Positions 43,793 through 51,898 of a DNA stretch of 64,000 bases are shown here, piece by piece. Both the position numbers and the translations under genes were made by a program. The notes beneath the pieces were generated by a model. It was not told the DNA's origin, searched no databases, and saw only the letters and a list, made by a program, of their open reading frames with translations. The first letter of the stretch is position 1, and every line of letters begins with the position of its first letter. This DNA is from Kribbella monticola. GTDB taxonomy: Bacteria; Actinomycetota; Actinomycetes; Propionibacteriales; Kribbellaceae. The DNA lies in the NCBI RefSeq assembly GCF_003261635.1, contig NZ_QFXK01000033.1:186001-250000 (forward strand). Reading direction: 5' to 3'.

Positions 43793-44455
43793 CTACTTTT
43801 CGCGACCAGGGCCCTGTACTTCGCGGCGATACGCCTCCAGCAACTCGGCCAGCTCACCGGCATGGCCGAGCATCGGAAAATGCCCACCAGGCAGCTCGTC
43901 CGGCGCGAACCCGAGCCGGTCGACAGCCAGCGCGCGAAGATAGTCGGCCGGGAACAACAGATCCTCGGTCGCGATCACCGCCCGCGTCCGCACCTCAGGC
44001 CACCGCTCGAACAGGGCAGGATCGTCCATCGGCCGTCCGGCCTGAGGTCGCAACTGCCGCCTGGCCTCGACAGCGAGCTCGGCCGGAAGATCCTGGAAGA
44101 AGTAGTCGGACTCCGGGTCGCCGTCCCACTTGTAGTCGGTGTGCCCCCAGTAGTCGCTCACCGCCTCACCCGGCAGCGGGATCATGCCCGCAACGAAGAC
44201 GATCAGCTCCACCGGCAGCCGTTCGCACACAGCGGGCGCGGTGAAGCCGCCGAGCGAGTGCGCCACCAGGACGAGGTCCGTACGCGGACCGACCGCGGTC
44301 ACCACCGCCTCGCGGTACGCAGCAAGTCCAGCGGACTCGTCGTCGCAGGGGAGGTCGACAGCGATCACCTCCTGTCCGCGCGCCTCGAGCTCTGCGGTCA
44401 GCGCGTGCCAATGCCACGGAGTGCAGCCGGCGCCGGGGATCAGGACGTAGGTCAC
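43793..44455 (-). CDS. Alpha/beta hydrolase (esterase-like)
   Basis: A 220-residue hydrolase. LIPGAGCTPWHW near residue 5 is the oxyanion region, LVAHSLGG near 65 carries the nucleophile Ser, IATEDLLFP near 163 the acid and GGHFPMLGHAGEL near 190 the His. Close to salicylate-esterase-type (MES/HNL) hydrolases. The GTG is leaderless, with TAGGGT six bases upstream, sharing its TA with the promoter of the divergent thioesterase gene. Confidence 0.88.
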   Translation of the reverse strand: MTYVLIPGAGCTPWHWHALTAELEARGQEVIAVDLPCDDESAGLAAYREAVVTAVGPRTDLVLVAHSLGGFTAPAVCERLPVELIVFVAGMIPLPGEAVSDYWGHTDYKWDGDPESDYFFQDLPAELAVEARRQLRPQAGRPMDDPALFERWPEVRTRAVIATEDLLFPADYLRALAVDRLGFAPDELPGGHFPMLGHAGELAELLEAYRREVQGPGREK

Positions 44456-44461
44456 GCGTTC

Positions 44462-44471
44462 ACCCTATGGT
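44462..44471. promoter_or_regulatory. Bidirectional leaderless promoter: two -10 elements sharing one TA
   Basis: Plus TATGGT (44466-44471) lies 6 bases before ATG 44478; minus TAGGGT (44467-44462) lies 6 bases before GTG 44455. The hexamers overlap by the two bases 44466-44467, and the start codons are only 22 bases apart. Confidence 0.7.
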
Positions 44472-44477
44472 GGGCCG

Positions 44478-44894
44478 ATGGACCGGAGCGCCTTTCCGCA
44501 CTTCCTCGCGATCGGTACGCGGTGGAAGGACAACGACGTCTACGGGCATGTGAACAACGTCGAGTACTACAGCTTCTTCGACACTGTGATCAACGACTTC
44601 CTGATCCGCGTCGGGGAGCTCGACATCCACCGCGGCGACGTGATCGGGCTGTGCGTGGAGTCGCAGTGCACGTTCAAGCAGTCGCTCGCGTTCCCCGACT
44701 CCGTCGACGCCGGACTCCGCGTGTCGAAGCTCGGCAACTCCAGCGTGCACTACGAGATCGGTCTGTTCCGCTCAGGCGCGGAGGACCCGGCGGCGATCGG
44801 CCGGTTCGTCCACGTCTTCGTCGACCGCACCGACCGCCGTCCCGTCCCGATCCCGGACTCGATCCGGACCGCCCTGGAAGGAATCACCGGATGA
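44478..44894 (+). CDS. Acyl-CoA thioesterase (4HBT fold)
   Basis: A 138-residue hot-dog-fold thioesterase. RWKDNDVYGHVNNVEYYSFFD near residues 15-35 (outlined) contains the catalytic Asp and the HVNN loop of the 4-hydroxybenzoyl-CoA thioesterase group. Leaderless start. The stop overlaps the alcohol dehydrogenase ATG by 4 bases. Probably releases a free acid in the same small pathway. Confidence 0.9.
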   Translation: MDRSAFPHFLAIGTRWKDNDVYGHVNNVEYYSFFDTVINDFLIRVGELDIHRGDVIGLCVESQCTFKQSLAFPDSVDAGLRVSKLGNSSVHYEIGLFRSGAEDPAAIGRFVHVFVDRTDRRPVPIPDSIRTALEGITG

Positions 44895-45997
44895 TCGTCC
44901 GCGGCGCCGTCCTCCGCGAGATGGGCCTGCCCAGTCCGTACGCCGTATCGCGTCCGCTCCACATCGAAGAGGTCGACCTCGCTCCACCTGGCCCAGGTGA
45001 GTTATTGGTCCGGATCCGTGCGGCCGGTCTGTGCCACTCGGATCTCTCTGTGATCGACGGCTCCCGGCCGCGGGTGATGCCGATGCTGCTCGGCCACGAG
45101 GCGACCGGCGAGGTGATCCGGTCCGAGGCGGCCGGATTCGCACCGGGCGACACGGTCGGCTTCGCCTTCGTCCCCGCCTGCGGCACCTGCGGACCGTGCG
45201 CGGAAGGCCGCGCGGCCCTGTGCGAACCAGGCGCAGCAGCCAACACCGCCGGCACCTTGCTGTCGGGCGCACGCCGCCTCACTGAAATCAACCATCATCT
45301 AGGTGTCTCCGGCTTCGCGGACCACGCGGTGGTCTCGGCGCGCTCAGCTGTGAAGATCGATCCTGAGCTACCACCAGAGATCGCAGCGCTCTTCGGCTGT
45401 GCAGTGATGACCGGTGTCGGTGCAGTGGTCAACACCGCTCGCGTCCAGGCCGGGCAGAGTGCAGTCGTCTTCGGACTGGGCGGTGTCGGCTTGTCTGCTC
45501 TACTAGGCGCCGCCCTCGTCGGAGCGCACCCGCTCGTCGCGGTCGATGTCGTACCGGAGAAACTCCAGCTCGCCCTGGACCTCGGCGCGACGCACGCGAT
45601 CGATGCCCGAAGCAACGATGTTGTCGAGGCGGTGCGGGCGGCAACGGCCGGCGGCGCGCACTACGCCTTCGAGACCGTCGGCAACGCCGCAGTACTGGCT
45701 CAGGCGTACGGGGCCACGCGTCGCGGCGGCACCACCGTGACGGTCGGCCTGCCGCATCCGTCGCAGACGTTGACCATTCCCGCCGTCAGCCTGGTCGCCG
45801 AGGAACGAACGCTCAAGGGCTCCTATCTCGGCTCGGCCGTCCCCAGCCGGGACATCCCGCGCTACATCGCCCTGTACCGCGCGGGACGTCTCCCGGTCGA
45901 CCGGTTGCTGTCGGCCACAGTCGGTCTCGACGATCTCAACGAGGCCTTCGACACCCTCGCGTCGGGTGCCGCGATCAGGCAAGTGCTGGTTTTCTGA
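44891..45997 (+). CDS. Zinc-dependent alcohol dehydrogenase (class III-like)
   Basis: A 368-residue MDR dehydrogenase. Catalytic zinc ligands are Cys in GLCHSD near 48, His-Glu in GHEATGEV near 70 and Cys in FGCAVMTG near 178. The structural zinc lobe has four Cys in CGTCGPCAEGRAALC near 97-111. The NAD motif is GLGGVGLSALLG near 200. Resembles formaldehyde/arylalcohol dehydrogenases. Coupled to the thioesterase gene (ATGA). Confidence 0.92.
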   Translation: MIVRGAVLREMGLPSPYAVSRPLHIEEVDLAPPGPGELLVRIRAAGLCHSDLSVIDGSRPRVMPMLLGHEATGEVIRSEAAGFAPGDTVGFAFVPACGTCGPCAEGRAALCEPGAAANTAGTLLSGARRLTEINHHLGVSGFADHAVVSARSAVKIDPELPPEIAALFGCAVMTGVGAVVNTARVQAGQSAVVFGLGGVGLSALLGAALVGAHPLVAVDVVPEKLQLALDLGATHAIDARSNDVVEAVRAATAGGAHYAFETVGNAAVLAQAYGATRRGGTTVTVGLPHPSQTLTIPAVSLVAEERTLKGSYLGSAVPSRDIPRYIALYRAGRLPVDRLLSATVGLDDLNEAFDTLASGAAIRQVLVF

Positions 45998-46057
45998 CCC
46001 AGCGGTGGTAACGGTCGGCTGCGCGCCGAACCGCCACCACCGCTTACGTAGTACGGG

Positions 46058-47128
46058 CTAGTTGTTGTTGATGAAGGTCCGGGCGAGTTCCTGGCCGCGG
46101 GAGACGGCCAGGTTGTGGTCCTCGATCGGGTTGATGGTCGAGTTCTTGAAGACGATGTAGGTGACGCCCGAGTCGGTGCCGCCGTTGCTCGGTTCGGGGT
46201 TGATGCCGAGCTGGTTCGCCGCGGCGTACGACGCCTCGCCGATGATGTCCTCGGGTCCGGTGTCACCGACGACCGCGTAGGTGACCTGGTTGTTGTAGAT
46301 CACCGCGACCACACCGCCGCCGTCGATCTGGAAGTTGCGGTAGTCCCAGGTGCTGCTGGGGCTCGGCACCACGACGTACGGGAGCTGGGCCGCGTTCAGC
46401 GGCTGGTCGCTCGACGTGTGGAAGGCGGTGTCGGGCAGGAAGCAGCAGTCGGTGTTCTCGTTGCACTGCGAGGTACGGATGCCGTCGCAGTCGATGTCCA
46501 TGTCGGCCTTCCAGAAGACCGCGCCGTTCTTGCCGCAGACCGGGATGGTCCGGCCGAGTTCCTCGTCGGTCTTGTAGGTGCCGTTGGAGATCTGGCTGCA
46601 GGTGCTCACCTTGGCGAGCAGTTCGGCCGCGGTCGGGGCGCCACCGCTGCCGCCGCCGGAGTCCGTGACGGTCAGCGAGTCGAGGTTCGGGCCGCCGTTG
46701 GCGGTCGTCGCGGTGGCCTTGATCGTGTGCGAACCGGCCGACAGGTTCGTGTTTACCGTGGTCGTGTTCCAGGTGGTCCACACGCTGGTGCTGCCGAACT
46801 GGGGTGTCGCGACCGTGCTGCCGTCGACGGCGATCGTCATCGGGCGGCTCACGGTCGTGCCGTTGGAGTACCGGAAGGCCAGTGCGGCGCTGCCGGCGGT
46901 TCCGACGTTCACCGTGAACGTGACCGACGAGCCGGTCACGTTGTCGTAGTTGACGAACCCGGTGCCGGTGTAGCCGGCGTGGTTCGATTCGACCACACCT
47001 TGGCTGCGGGCGGCGTTCTCTGCCTGGTACGTCGTGGTCGCGGCCGACGCCGGGTTCGTGAGGGCCGGCACCAGCAACAGGCTGCCGACAACTGCGAGGA
47101 CGAGTGCGAGGGGGCGGAACTTACGCAT
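46058..47128 (-). CDS. Secreted GH75 chitosanase with N-terminal carbohydrate-binding module
   Basis: A 356-residue secreted protein: signal peptide (1-29), CBM35/CBM6-like domain (about 33-155, YQAENAARSQGVV...SNHAGYTGTGFV), a Gly/Ser linker and a GH75 catalytic domain (about 165-356) with the acidic FWKADMDIDCDG and GPEDIIGEAS segments. GH75 enzymes cut chitosan. Six Cys in the catalytic domain fit disulfides. A perfect 21-bp palindrome lies 17 bases upstream of the ATG. Confidence 0.9.
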   Translation of the reverse strand: MRKFRPLALVLAVVGSLLLVPALTNPASAATTTYQAENAARSQGVVESNHAGYTGTGFVNYDNVTGSSVTFTVNVGTAGSAALAFRYSNGTTVSRPMTIAVDGSTVATPQFGSTSVWTTWNTTTVNTNLSAGSHTIKATATTANGGPNLDSLTVTDSGGGSGGAPTAAELLAKVSTCSQISNGTYKTDEELGRTIPVCGKNGAVFWKADMDIDCDGIRTSQCNENTDCCFLPDTAFHTSSDQPLNAAQLPYVVVPSPSSTWDYRNFQIDGGGVVAVIYNNQVTYAVVGDTGPEDIIGEASYAAANQLGINPEPSNGGTDSGVTYIVFKNSTINPIEDHNLAVSRGQELARTFINNN

Positions 47129-47145
47129 CGTTCACCTCTCCATAT

Positions 47146-47166
47146 AGTTAGGAAACTTTCCTAACT
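47146..47166. promoter_or_regulatory. Chitosanase operator, perfect 21-bp palindrome
   Basis: Arms AGTTAGGAAA and TTTCCTAACT around a central C, just upstream of the GH75 gene. From memory it closely resembles the site of the ROK-family repressor CsnR at Streptomyces chitosanase genes; no ROK gene is in the window, so the regulator would be elsewhere. Confidence 0.7.
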
Positions 47167-47304
47167 GTCAGACTGTGAACGCGGTCCGTCAAGAGCTCGC
47201 GACGATCTGTGGTTCCGGAACTGGAAAGGGTTTGCCGGGCAAGCAAGCGTTAAATTGAGATGAAACTGTATACACCGCCGCAACGGTCGGGCAGGCTACG
47301 GAAA

Positions 47305-47320
47305 GTGCGCGCGAGCGCAC
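47305..47320. other. Short hairpin with GCGA tetraloop
   Basis: GTGCGC-GCGA-GCGCAC, a 6-bp stem closed by a GNRA-type loop, in the 261-bp gap before the first protease. It may be in the 5' leader. Nothing else recognisable is in that gap apart from the chitosanase operator. Confidence 0.35.
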
Positions 47321-47389
47321 GACAAGTGAGGCTAGCCCGCCGTGCCGCCCCCGCCACGGCGCGCTAGGAGTCCCTGAGGAGGACCCCTG

Positions 47390-48850
47390 ATGCGAAGCAG
47401 GTTCCGCCGAACCGGTGTGCTGGCAGGCGCCGGTGCCATGGTGTTCGGTGCGCTGGCGATCGTCGCCGGCAACCAGGCAGACGCCCAGCAGGGGCCGGCC
47501 CCGATCTCGCTGGACCAGGTGCTCGGCCAGCAACTCGCCGGCCGGCCGCTCCAAGGCAAGGCCGCGCTCGGCAAGCTGCAGCCGCGACTCGCCGAGCTCG
47601 CCGAACGCAACGGTCTGGCCGAGGTTCAGCTGCAGCGGATCCTGGCCGGCGACCGGACCAGCTGGCTCGACAAGGACGGCAAACTGTTCTTCAAGGAGCC
47701 GGTCGCCACCGCCAAGGAGAAGTCCGCCGGTTCCGCGGCGAAGGTCTCGAAGCGGACGCTCGCGGCCGCCGCAACCGGGCCGGCGTTCGAGTTGCACAGC
47801 AAGGCCGGTTCGAACCGGGTGATCTACCTGGACTTCGACGGTCACACGATCACCAACACCGCCTGGAACACCAACGGCAAACCGGCCACTGTGAACATCA
47901 CGCCGTACGACACCGACGGCAACCCGAGCAACTGGAGCACCGCCGAGCAGAACGTCGTACGGGAGGTGTGGGCCCGGGTATCCGAGGACTACGCGCCGTT
48001 CGATGTCGATGTGACCACGCAGGCGCCGGCCGAGTCCGCGATCGATCGCGCGGGTTCGTCCGATCAGCAGTACGGGACGCGCGTCGTCATCGATCCGACC
48101 AGCTGGTACCAGTCCGGGTGCGGTTGTGGCGGTGTCGCGTACGTCGGCGTCTACGACTCCACCAGTCAGCACGCGTACTACCAGCCGGCGCTGGTCTTCA
48201 CGAAGGGTGTCGGCACCGGCGCGAAGAACATCGCGGAGGCCGCCTCCCACGAAGCCGGCCACAACGTCGGCCTGAGCCACGACGGTACTGCGTCGGTCGG
48301 CTACTACGCGGGTCACAACGCGTGGGCGCCGATCATGGGGGTCGGCTACTCCAAGGCGATCAGCCAGTGGAGCAAAGGCGAGTACGCCGGCGCCAACAAC
48401 AAGGAAGACGATTTCGCGGTGATCGGCCAGAACGGCCTGGCGCTGCGGGCCGACGATCACGGAATCGGCACCACCGATGCTACCGCCCTGAGCCTCGGCG
48501 CCACCGTCAACGGGATCTACGCCAGCGACTCCGACGTCGACACCTTCCGGATCGACCTGTCGGCCGGCACGTTCACCTTCGTCGCGAACTCGGCGGCCGT
48601 CGGCGGCGACCTGGACATCAAGCTCCAGTTGCTGAACTCGGCCGGCACAGTGGTCGCCACCGCCGACCCGGCGTCGGGCCAGTCCAACGCCGGTACGCCG
48701 ACCGGCCTGAGCGCGAGCATCCGCCAGCAGGTAGCCGCGGGTCGCTACTACCTGCGCGTCGACAACACCGGCTACGGCGACCCGCTGAACACCGGCTACT
48801 CCACCTACGGCAGCCGCGGCGCCTACTCGGTCCGCGTCACCGCCGGCTAG
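47390..48850 (+). CDS. Secreted metzincin-like zinc metalloprotease, paralogue 1
   Basis: A 486-residue secreted protein: signal peptide (about 1-33), propeptide-like region (to about 130), catalytic domain and a C-terminal PPC domain (about 370-486). The zinc site is His287-Glu-x2-His291-x5-His297 in HEAGHNVGLSHD, with a Met-turn at Met316 in APIMGVGY. Four Cys occur in GCGCGG-type positions near 243. The adjacent gene is a close copy. GAGGAGG lies before the ATG. Followed by a strong hairpin terminator. Confidence 0.9.
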   Translation: MRSRFRRTGVLAGAGAMVFGALAIVAGNQADAQQGPAPISLDQVLGQQLAGRPLQGKAALGKLQPRLAELAERNGLAEVQLQRILAGDRTSWLDKDGKLFFKEPVATAKEKSAGSAAKVSKRTLAAAATGPAFELHSKAGSNRVIYLDFDGHTITNTAWNTNGKPATVNITPYDTDGNPSNWSTAEQNVVREVWARVSEDYAPFDVDVTTQAPAESAIDRAGSSDQQYGTRVVIDPTSWYQSGCGCGGVAYVGVYDSTSQHAYYQPALVFTKGVGTGAKNIAEAASHEAGHNVGLSHDGTASVGYYAGHNAWAPIMGVGYSKAISQWSKGEYAGANNKEDDFAVIGQNGLALRADDHGIGTTDATALSLGATVNGIYASDSDVDTFRIDLSAGTFTFVANSAAVGGDLDIKLQLLNSAGTVVATADPASGQSNAGTPTGLSASIRQQVAAGRYYLRVDNTGYGDPLNTGYSTYGSRGAYSVRVTAG

Positions 48851-48867
48851 CCAGTACGACGTTTTGC

Positions 48868-48906
48868 GCGGGTTGCTGCTTTTCCCTGGGGGAAGCAGCA
48901 ACCCGC
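48868..48906 (+). terminator. Strong hairpin terminator after protease 1
   Basis: Perfect 14-bp stem GCGGGTTGCTGCTT / AAGCAGCAACCCGC, extended by an inner TTCCC/GGGGG pairing and followed by TTTGG. It separates the two protease genes into distinct transcripts. Confidence 0.8.
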
Positions 48907-48960
48907 TTTGGTCACGGGGGAATGGACACGCTGGGGGGGAATCCTTGAGGAGGATTCCGG

Positions 48961-50430
48961 ATGAGTTCGAAACTTCGCCGTACCGGTGCGCTCGTTGGCG
49001 CCGGTGCTCTGGTCTTCGCCGCTGTAGCAGTTGCTGCTGGCAACCAAGCTGACGCGCAACAGACACCGCTCGATCAGCTGCTCGATCAGCCGCTCGATCA
49101 GCCGCTCGGGCAGGTGCTCGGCCAGCCCACGCCGGGCCGGGTGGCGCTCGGCAAGGTGCAGTACCGCTTGGCCGATGTTGCTCACCGCAACGGATTGACC
49201 GAGGAGAAGTTGCGCGACACGCTCGCGTCCGACAAGACCAGTTGGCTCGACGCGCAGGGTCGCTTGTTCTTTCGTGAACCAGGTCTGACCAGCGCCCAGA
49301 AAGCACCGGAGGCTTCGCCGCGCTGGGCGTCCGAGTCGGTCGACGCCGCGACCGGGCCGGCCTTCGAGTTGCACAGCAAGCCTGGTTCGAATCGCGTGCT
49401 GTACTTGGACTTCGACGGCCACACCATCACCGGGACCGCCTGGAATTCGTCCCAGGGCGTCGATCCGGTGAACGTCACGGCGTACGACACGGATGGGAAC
49501 CCGGCGAGCTTCAGTACCGCCGAGCAGGACGTCGTACATGAAGTGTGGGCGCGGGTCGCGGAGGACTACGCCCCCTTCGATGTCGACGTGACGACGCAGG
49601 ATCCCGGGCAGGACGCGATCAACCGGACCGATGCTGCCGACCAGCGGTACGGGACGCGAGTGGTGATCGATCCGACCAGTTGGTACCAGTCCGGGTGTGG
49701 CTGTGGTGGGGTCGCGTACATCGGTGTCTACGACACGACCGGTAACCACGACTACTACCAGCCGGCGCTCGTCTTCACCAAGGGTGTCGGCACCGGCGCG
49801 AAGAACCTCGCCGAAGCCGCTTCCCACGAGGCCGGCCACAACGTCGGGCTCAACCACGACGGCACCGCGTCGGTCGGCTACTACGAGGGCCACGGCTCCT
49901 GGGCGCCGATCATGGGGGTCGGGTACTACCGCGGGATCAGCCAGTGGAGCAAGGGCGAGTACTCCGGCGCGAACAACACCGAGGACGACTATGGCGTCAT
50001 CGGCACCCACGGGCTGGCGCTCCGCGCGGACGAGGTCGGTGACAGCACTGGGGCTGCTGCCGCTCTCGCCGTCGGGGCGACCGCAACCGGCGTGATCGCC
50101 GCCGAGTCCGATGTCGATGTCTACAAGGTCGGTATCGGTGCCGCAGGCAACTACACGGCTACGGCCAGCGCGGCAGCGCTCGGCGGCGACCTGGACATCA
50201 AGCTCGACCTGCTCGACAGCTCTGGTGCTGTCATCGCCTCTGCCGATCCCCCCTCAGGCCAGAGCGACGCCGGTACGCCAACCGGCCTGGGCGCGACGCT
50301 CAGCAGCAACCTCCAGCCCGGCACCTACTACCTGCGGGTCGACAACACCGGATACGGCAACCCTTTGAACGACGGCTACTCCAGCTACGGCAGCCGCGGC
50401 GCCTACTCCCTCACCATCAACCTCACCTGA
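48961..50430 (+). CDS. Secreted metzincin-like zinc metalloprotease, paralogue 2
   Basis: A 489-residue protein with the same layout as paralogue 1: signal peptide, propeptide, HEAGHNVGLNHD zinc site, Met-turn APIMGVGY and PPC domain. The most different part is the N-terminal propeptide, which contains a five-fold LDQP-type repeat. GAGGAGGATTCCGG precedes the ATG. Tandem duplication is clear from the shared architecture and near-identical catalytic core. Confidence 0.9.
   Translation: MSSKLRRTGALVGAGALVFAAVAVAAGNQADAQQTPLDQLLDQPLDQPLGQVLGQPTPGRVALGKVQYRLADVAHRNGLTEEKLRDTLASDKTSWLDAQGRLFFREPGLTSAQKAPEASPRWASESVDAATGPAFELHSKPGSNRVLYLDFDGHTITGTAWNSSQGVDPVNVTAYDTDGNPASFSTAEQDVVHEVWARVAEDYAPFDVDVTTQDPGQDAINRTDAADQRYGTRVVIDPTSWYQSGCGCGGVAYIGVYDTTGNHDYYQPALVFTKGVGTGAKNLAEAASHEAGHNVGLNHDGTASVGYYEGHGSWAPIMGVGYYRGISQWSKGEYSGANNTEDDYGVIGTHGLALRADEVGDSTGAAAALAVGATATGVIAAESDVDVYKVGIGAAGNYTATASAAALGGDLDIKLDLLDSSGAVIASADPPSGQSDAGTPTGLGATLSSNLQPGTYYLRVDNTGYGNPLNDGYSSYGSRGAYSLTINLT
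49069..49128 (+). repeat. 12-bp coding repeat in protease 2 propeptide
   Basis: Five consecutive 12-bp units of the form CTCGATCAGCNG (49069, 49081, 49093, 49105, 49117), the last two degenerate. They encode LDQ-L/P repeats and are absent from paralogue 1. Confidence 0.8.
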
Positions 50431-50434
50431 GCTC

Positions 50435-50473
50435 CTGCGGTTGGTCATCCTCTGGCGGGGTGGCCAACCGCAG
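50435..50473. terminator. Bidirectional terminator between protease 2 and the regulator gene
   Basis: Arms CTGCGGTTGG (50435-50444) and CCAACCGCAG (50464-50473) between two convergent genes whose stops are at 50430 and 50476. Confidence 0.7.
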
Positions 50474-50475
50474 GT

Positions 50476-51108
50476 CTAGTCCCCGCGCTGAAGCCCGAGC
50501 GTGGCGAGCAGATCCTCGTGCAACTCGAACCAGACGGTGTGACAGGAATCGACTCCCGTCCCGTCGACCCACGCCACCTCACCAGCGACCGCCCGCCCCA
50601 GCGCTCTACTGAATCTCCGGTCGTAGCCCTGAAAACGATCCAGTACTCCGGTCAGCCGCCCGACCACCGACTCCAGTTGCTGATCGAGTGCTTGCAACTC
50701 TCCGATCACCACCTTGTCCCAGGCCGGATCGCTGTGATCGTTGAACGCCAGCGAATCCACCGGCGTCGGCCTGAGCTGCCAATCCGTACAGGCTTGCTGC
50801 AACCGCCCGTTCAGCGGCAAAAACACCTCGTACGCCGCGCGCACAGTCTCCTCGCCATCCACGACACCTTGCAGCTCGACCGCCAGTTGCCGCTCGTTCT
50901 CCGCCCTCCCCGCAGCCGTCATCGACCACCCACCGCTCCCGGCGAACTCCGACCAACTGATCCACCCGAACGCCTGAAAATCCAGCAACAACTCACCCGC
51001 CCGTTCCCGCCCAACCCCGAACCGCTCCGCCACCGCCGCCTCATCAGCCACCCCCTTAATCCGAACGGCATGCAACACCAACAACTCCACCGCCGACCGA
51101 CTACTCAT
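50476..51108 (-). CDS. Winged-helix regulator-like protein linked to the PEP-utilising enzyme
   Basis: A 210-residue protein. Its first 75 residues (AVELLVLHAVRIKGVADEAAVAERFGVGRERAGELLLDFQAFGWISW, outlined) form a winged helix, and the rest is mainly helical with Trp-rich patches. It is probably a regulator. Its ATG sits at the end of a tandem repeat that copies the junction with the upstream HTH gene. It and that gene are likely one operon. Confidence 0.7.
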   Translation of the reverse strand: MSSRSAVELLVLHAVRIKGVADEAAVAERFGVGRERAGELLLDFQAFGWISWSEFAGSGGWSMTAAGRAENERQLAVELQGVVDGEETVRAAYEVFLPLNGRLQQACTDWQLRPTPVDSLAFNDHSDPAWDKVVIGELQALDQQLESVVGRLTGVLDRFQGYDRRFSRALGRAVAGEVAWVDGTGVDSCHTVWFELHEDLLATLGLQRGD

Positions 51109-51405
51109 CGCGCCACCCCACCAACACCAACAACTCCACGGCCGCCCGACTACTCATCGCGCCACCTCGCCAACACCAGACTGCTCCCCGGCCGCCTGGT
51201 TGCTCATCGCGCCACCTCGCCAACACCGACAACTTCACGGCGGACTGACTATTCATCGCGCCACCTCGCCAACACGACCGACTCCGCGGCCCGACCCGTT
51301 GCTCATCGCGCCACGCCGCCAACACCGACAACTCCACGGCGGACTGACTACTCATCGCGCCACCTCGCCAACACGACCGACTCCGCGGCCCGACCCGTTG
51401 CTCAT
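51106..51405 (-). repeat. Tandem 49/50-bp repeat at a translational-coupling junction
   Basis: CATCGCGCCAC recurs at 51106, 51155, 51205, 51254, 51304, 51353 and 51403, alternating 49 and 50 bp, so three 99-bp dimers; the copies starting at 51205 and 51304 are nearly identical. On the minus strand each unit carries GGTGGCGCGATGAG: the end of the HTH gene, an overlapping stop/start ATGA and the first codons of the next gene. A frame of 107 codons across it is a by-product of the 99-bp period. Confidence 0.9.
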
Positions 51406-51848
51406 CGCGCCACCTCGCCAACACCAGACTGCTCCCCGGCGGGGCGGTCTCCGCGCGTGAGCAGCCGATCGAGGCGCTGCTGACACGCCTGCGGTGAGTT
51501 CAACCCCAGCGCGCCCGCCATCTGCGCCCAGGTGAGTCCCTGCCCCCTCGCAGCGAACAGCAACCCGGTCTCCAACTGATCAATCTCAGCCCGCGCCGCC
51601 CGCAACAGCCGCAAGGCCGCCAGAGCCCGCTCCACCTTCTCGCCGTCTTCCGCATCTTCCGCGGAACCCGACTGCCAGAGAAAGAACTGGATCAGGTCCA
51701 CCGCCGACGGCGGCACCGGCTCCGGCCGCCACGGCCTCCGCTCAAGCCGATCAGCTCCCGCCGCGAGCAACAACTCCCTCGCCTCCTGCTCGCGCTGAGC
51801 CGCTAGCTGATCCTCCGCCGCCCCACCGTCCCGCTGCGTTCCACTCAT
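51402..51848 (-). CDS. HTH DNA-binding protein (HSP18-regulator-like)
   Basis: A 148-residue protein. The region RAARAEIDQLETGLLFAARGQGLTWAQMAGALGLNSPQACQQRLDRLL (outlined, residues 84-131) is a helix-turn-helix like that of actinobacterial HSP18-type regulators. It starts leaderless: TTGACA, 17 bases, GATGGT, 6 bases, ATG. A double palindrome covers the -35, which suggests self-repression and control of the divergent PEP-utilising gene. Its stop is the first ATGA of the repeat. Confidence 0.75.
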   Translation of the reverse strand: MSGTQRDGGAAEDQLAAQREQEARELLLAAGADRLERRPWRPEPVPPSAVDLIQFFLWQSGSAEDAEDGEKVERALAALRLLRAARAEIDQLETGLLFAARGQGLTWAQMAGALGLNSPQACQQRLDRLLTRGDRPAGEQSGVGEVAR

Positions 51849-51866
51849 CCGCGAACCATCTCGTTT

Positions 51867-51893
51867 CAACAGTTCGTTGTCAACATTCCGTTG
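51867..51893. promoter_or_regulatory. Double CAAC-N5-GTTG operator
   Basis: CAAC-AGTTC-GTTG (51867-51879) and CAAC-ATTCC-GTTG (51881-51893) separated by one T, with outer TTCAAC/GTTGAA symmetry to 51865-51895. It overlaps the -35 TTGACA (51883-51878, minus) of the HTH gene and lies just before the PEP-utilising gene's GTG at 51899. Confidence 0.75.
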
Positions 51894-51898
51894 AAGCC

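Noticed and set aside
51101..51424. A 107-residue open frame across the tandem repeat
   Set aside because: The frame exists because two repeat units add to 99 bp; its sequence is the HTH-gene/regulator junction read in shifted frames, so I list it as a repeat and not as a gene.
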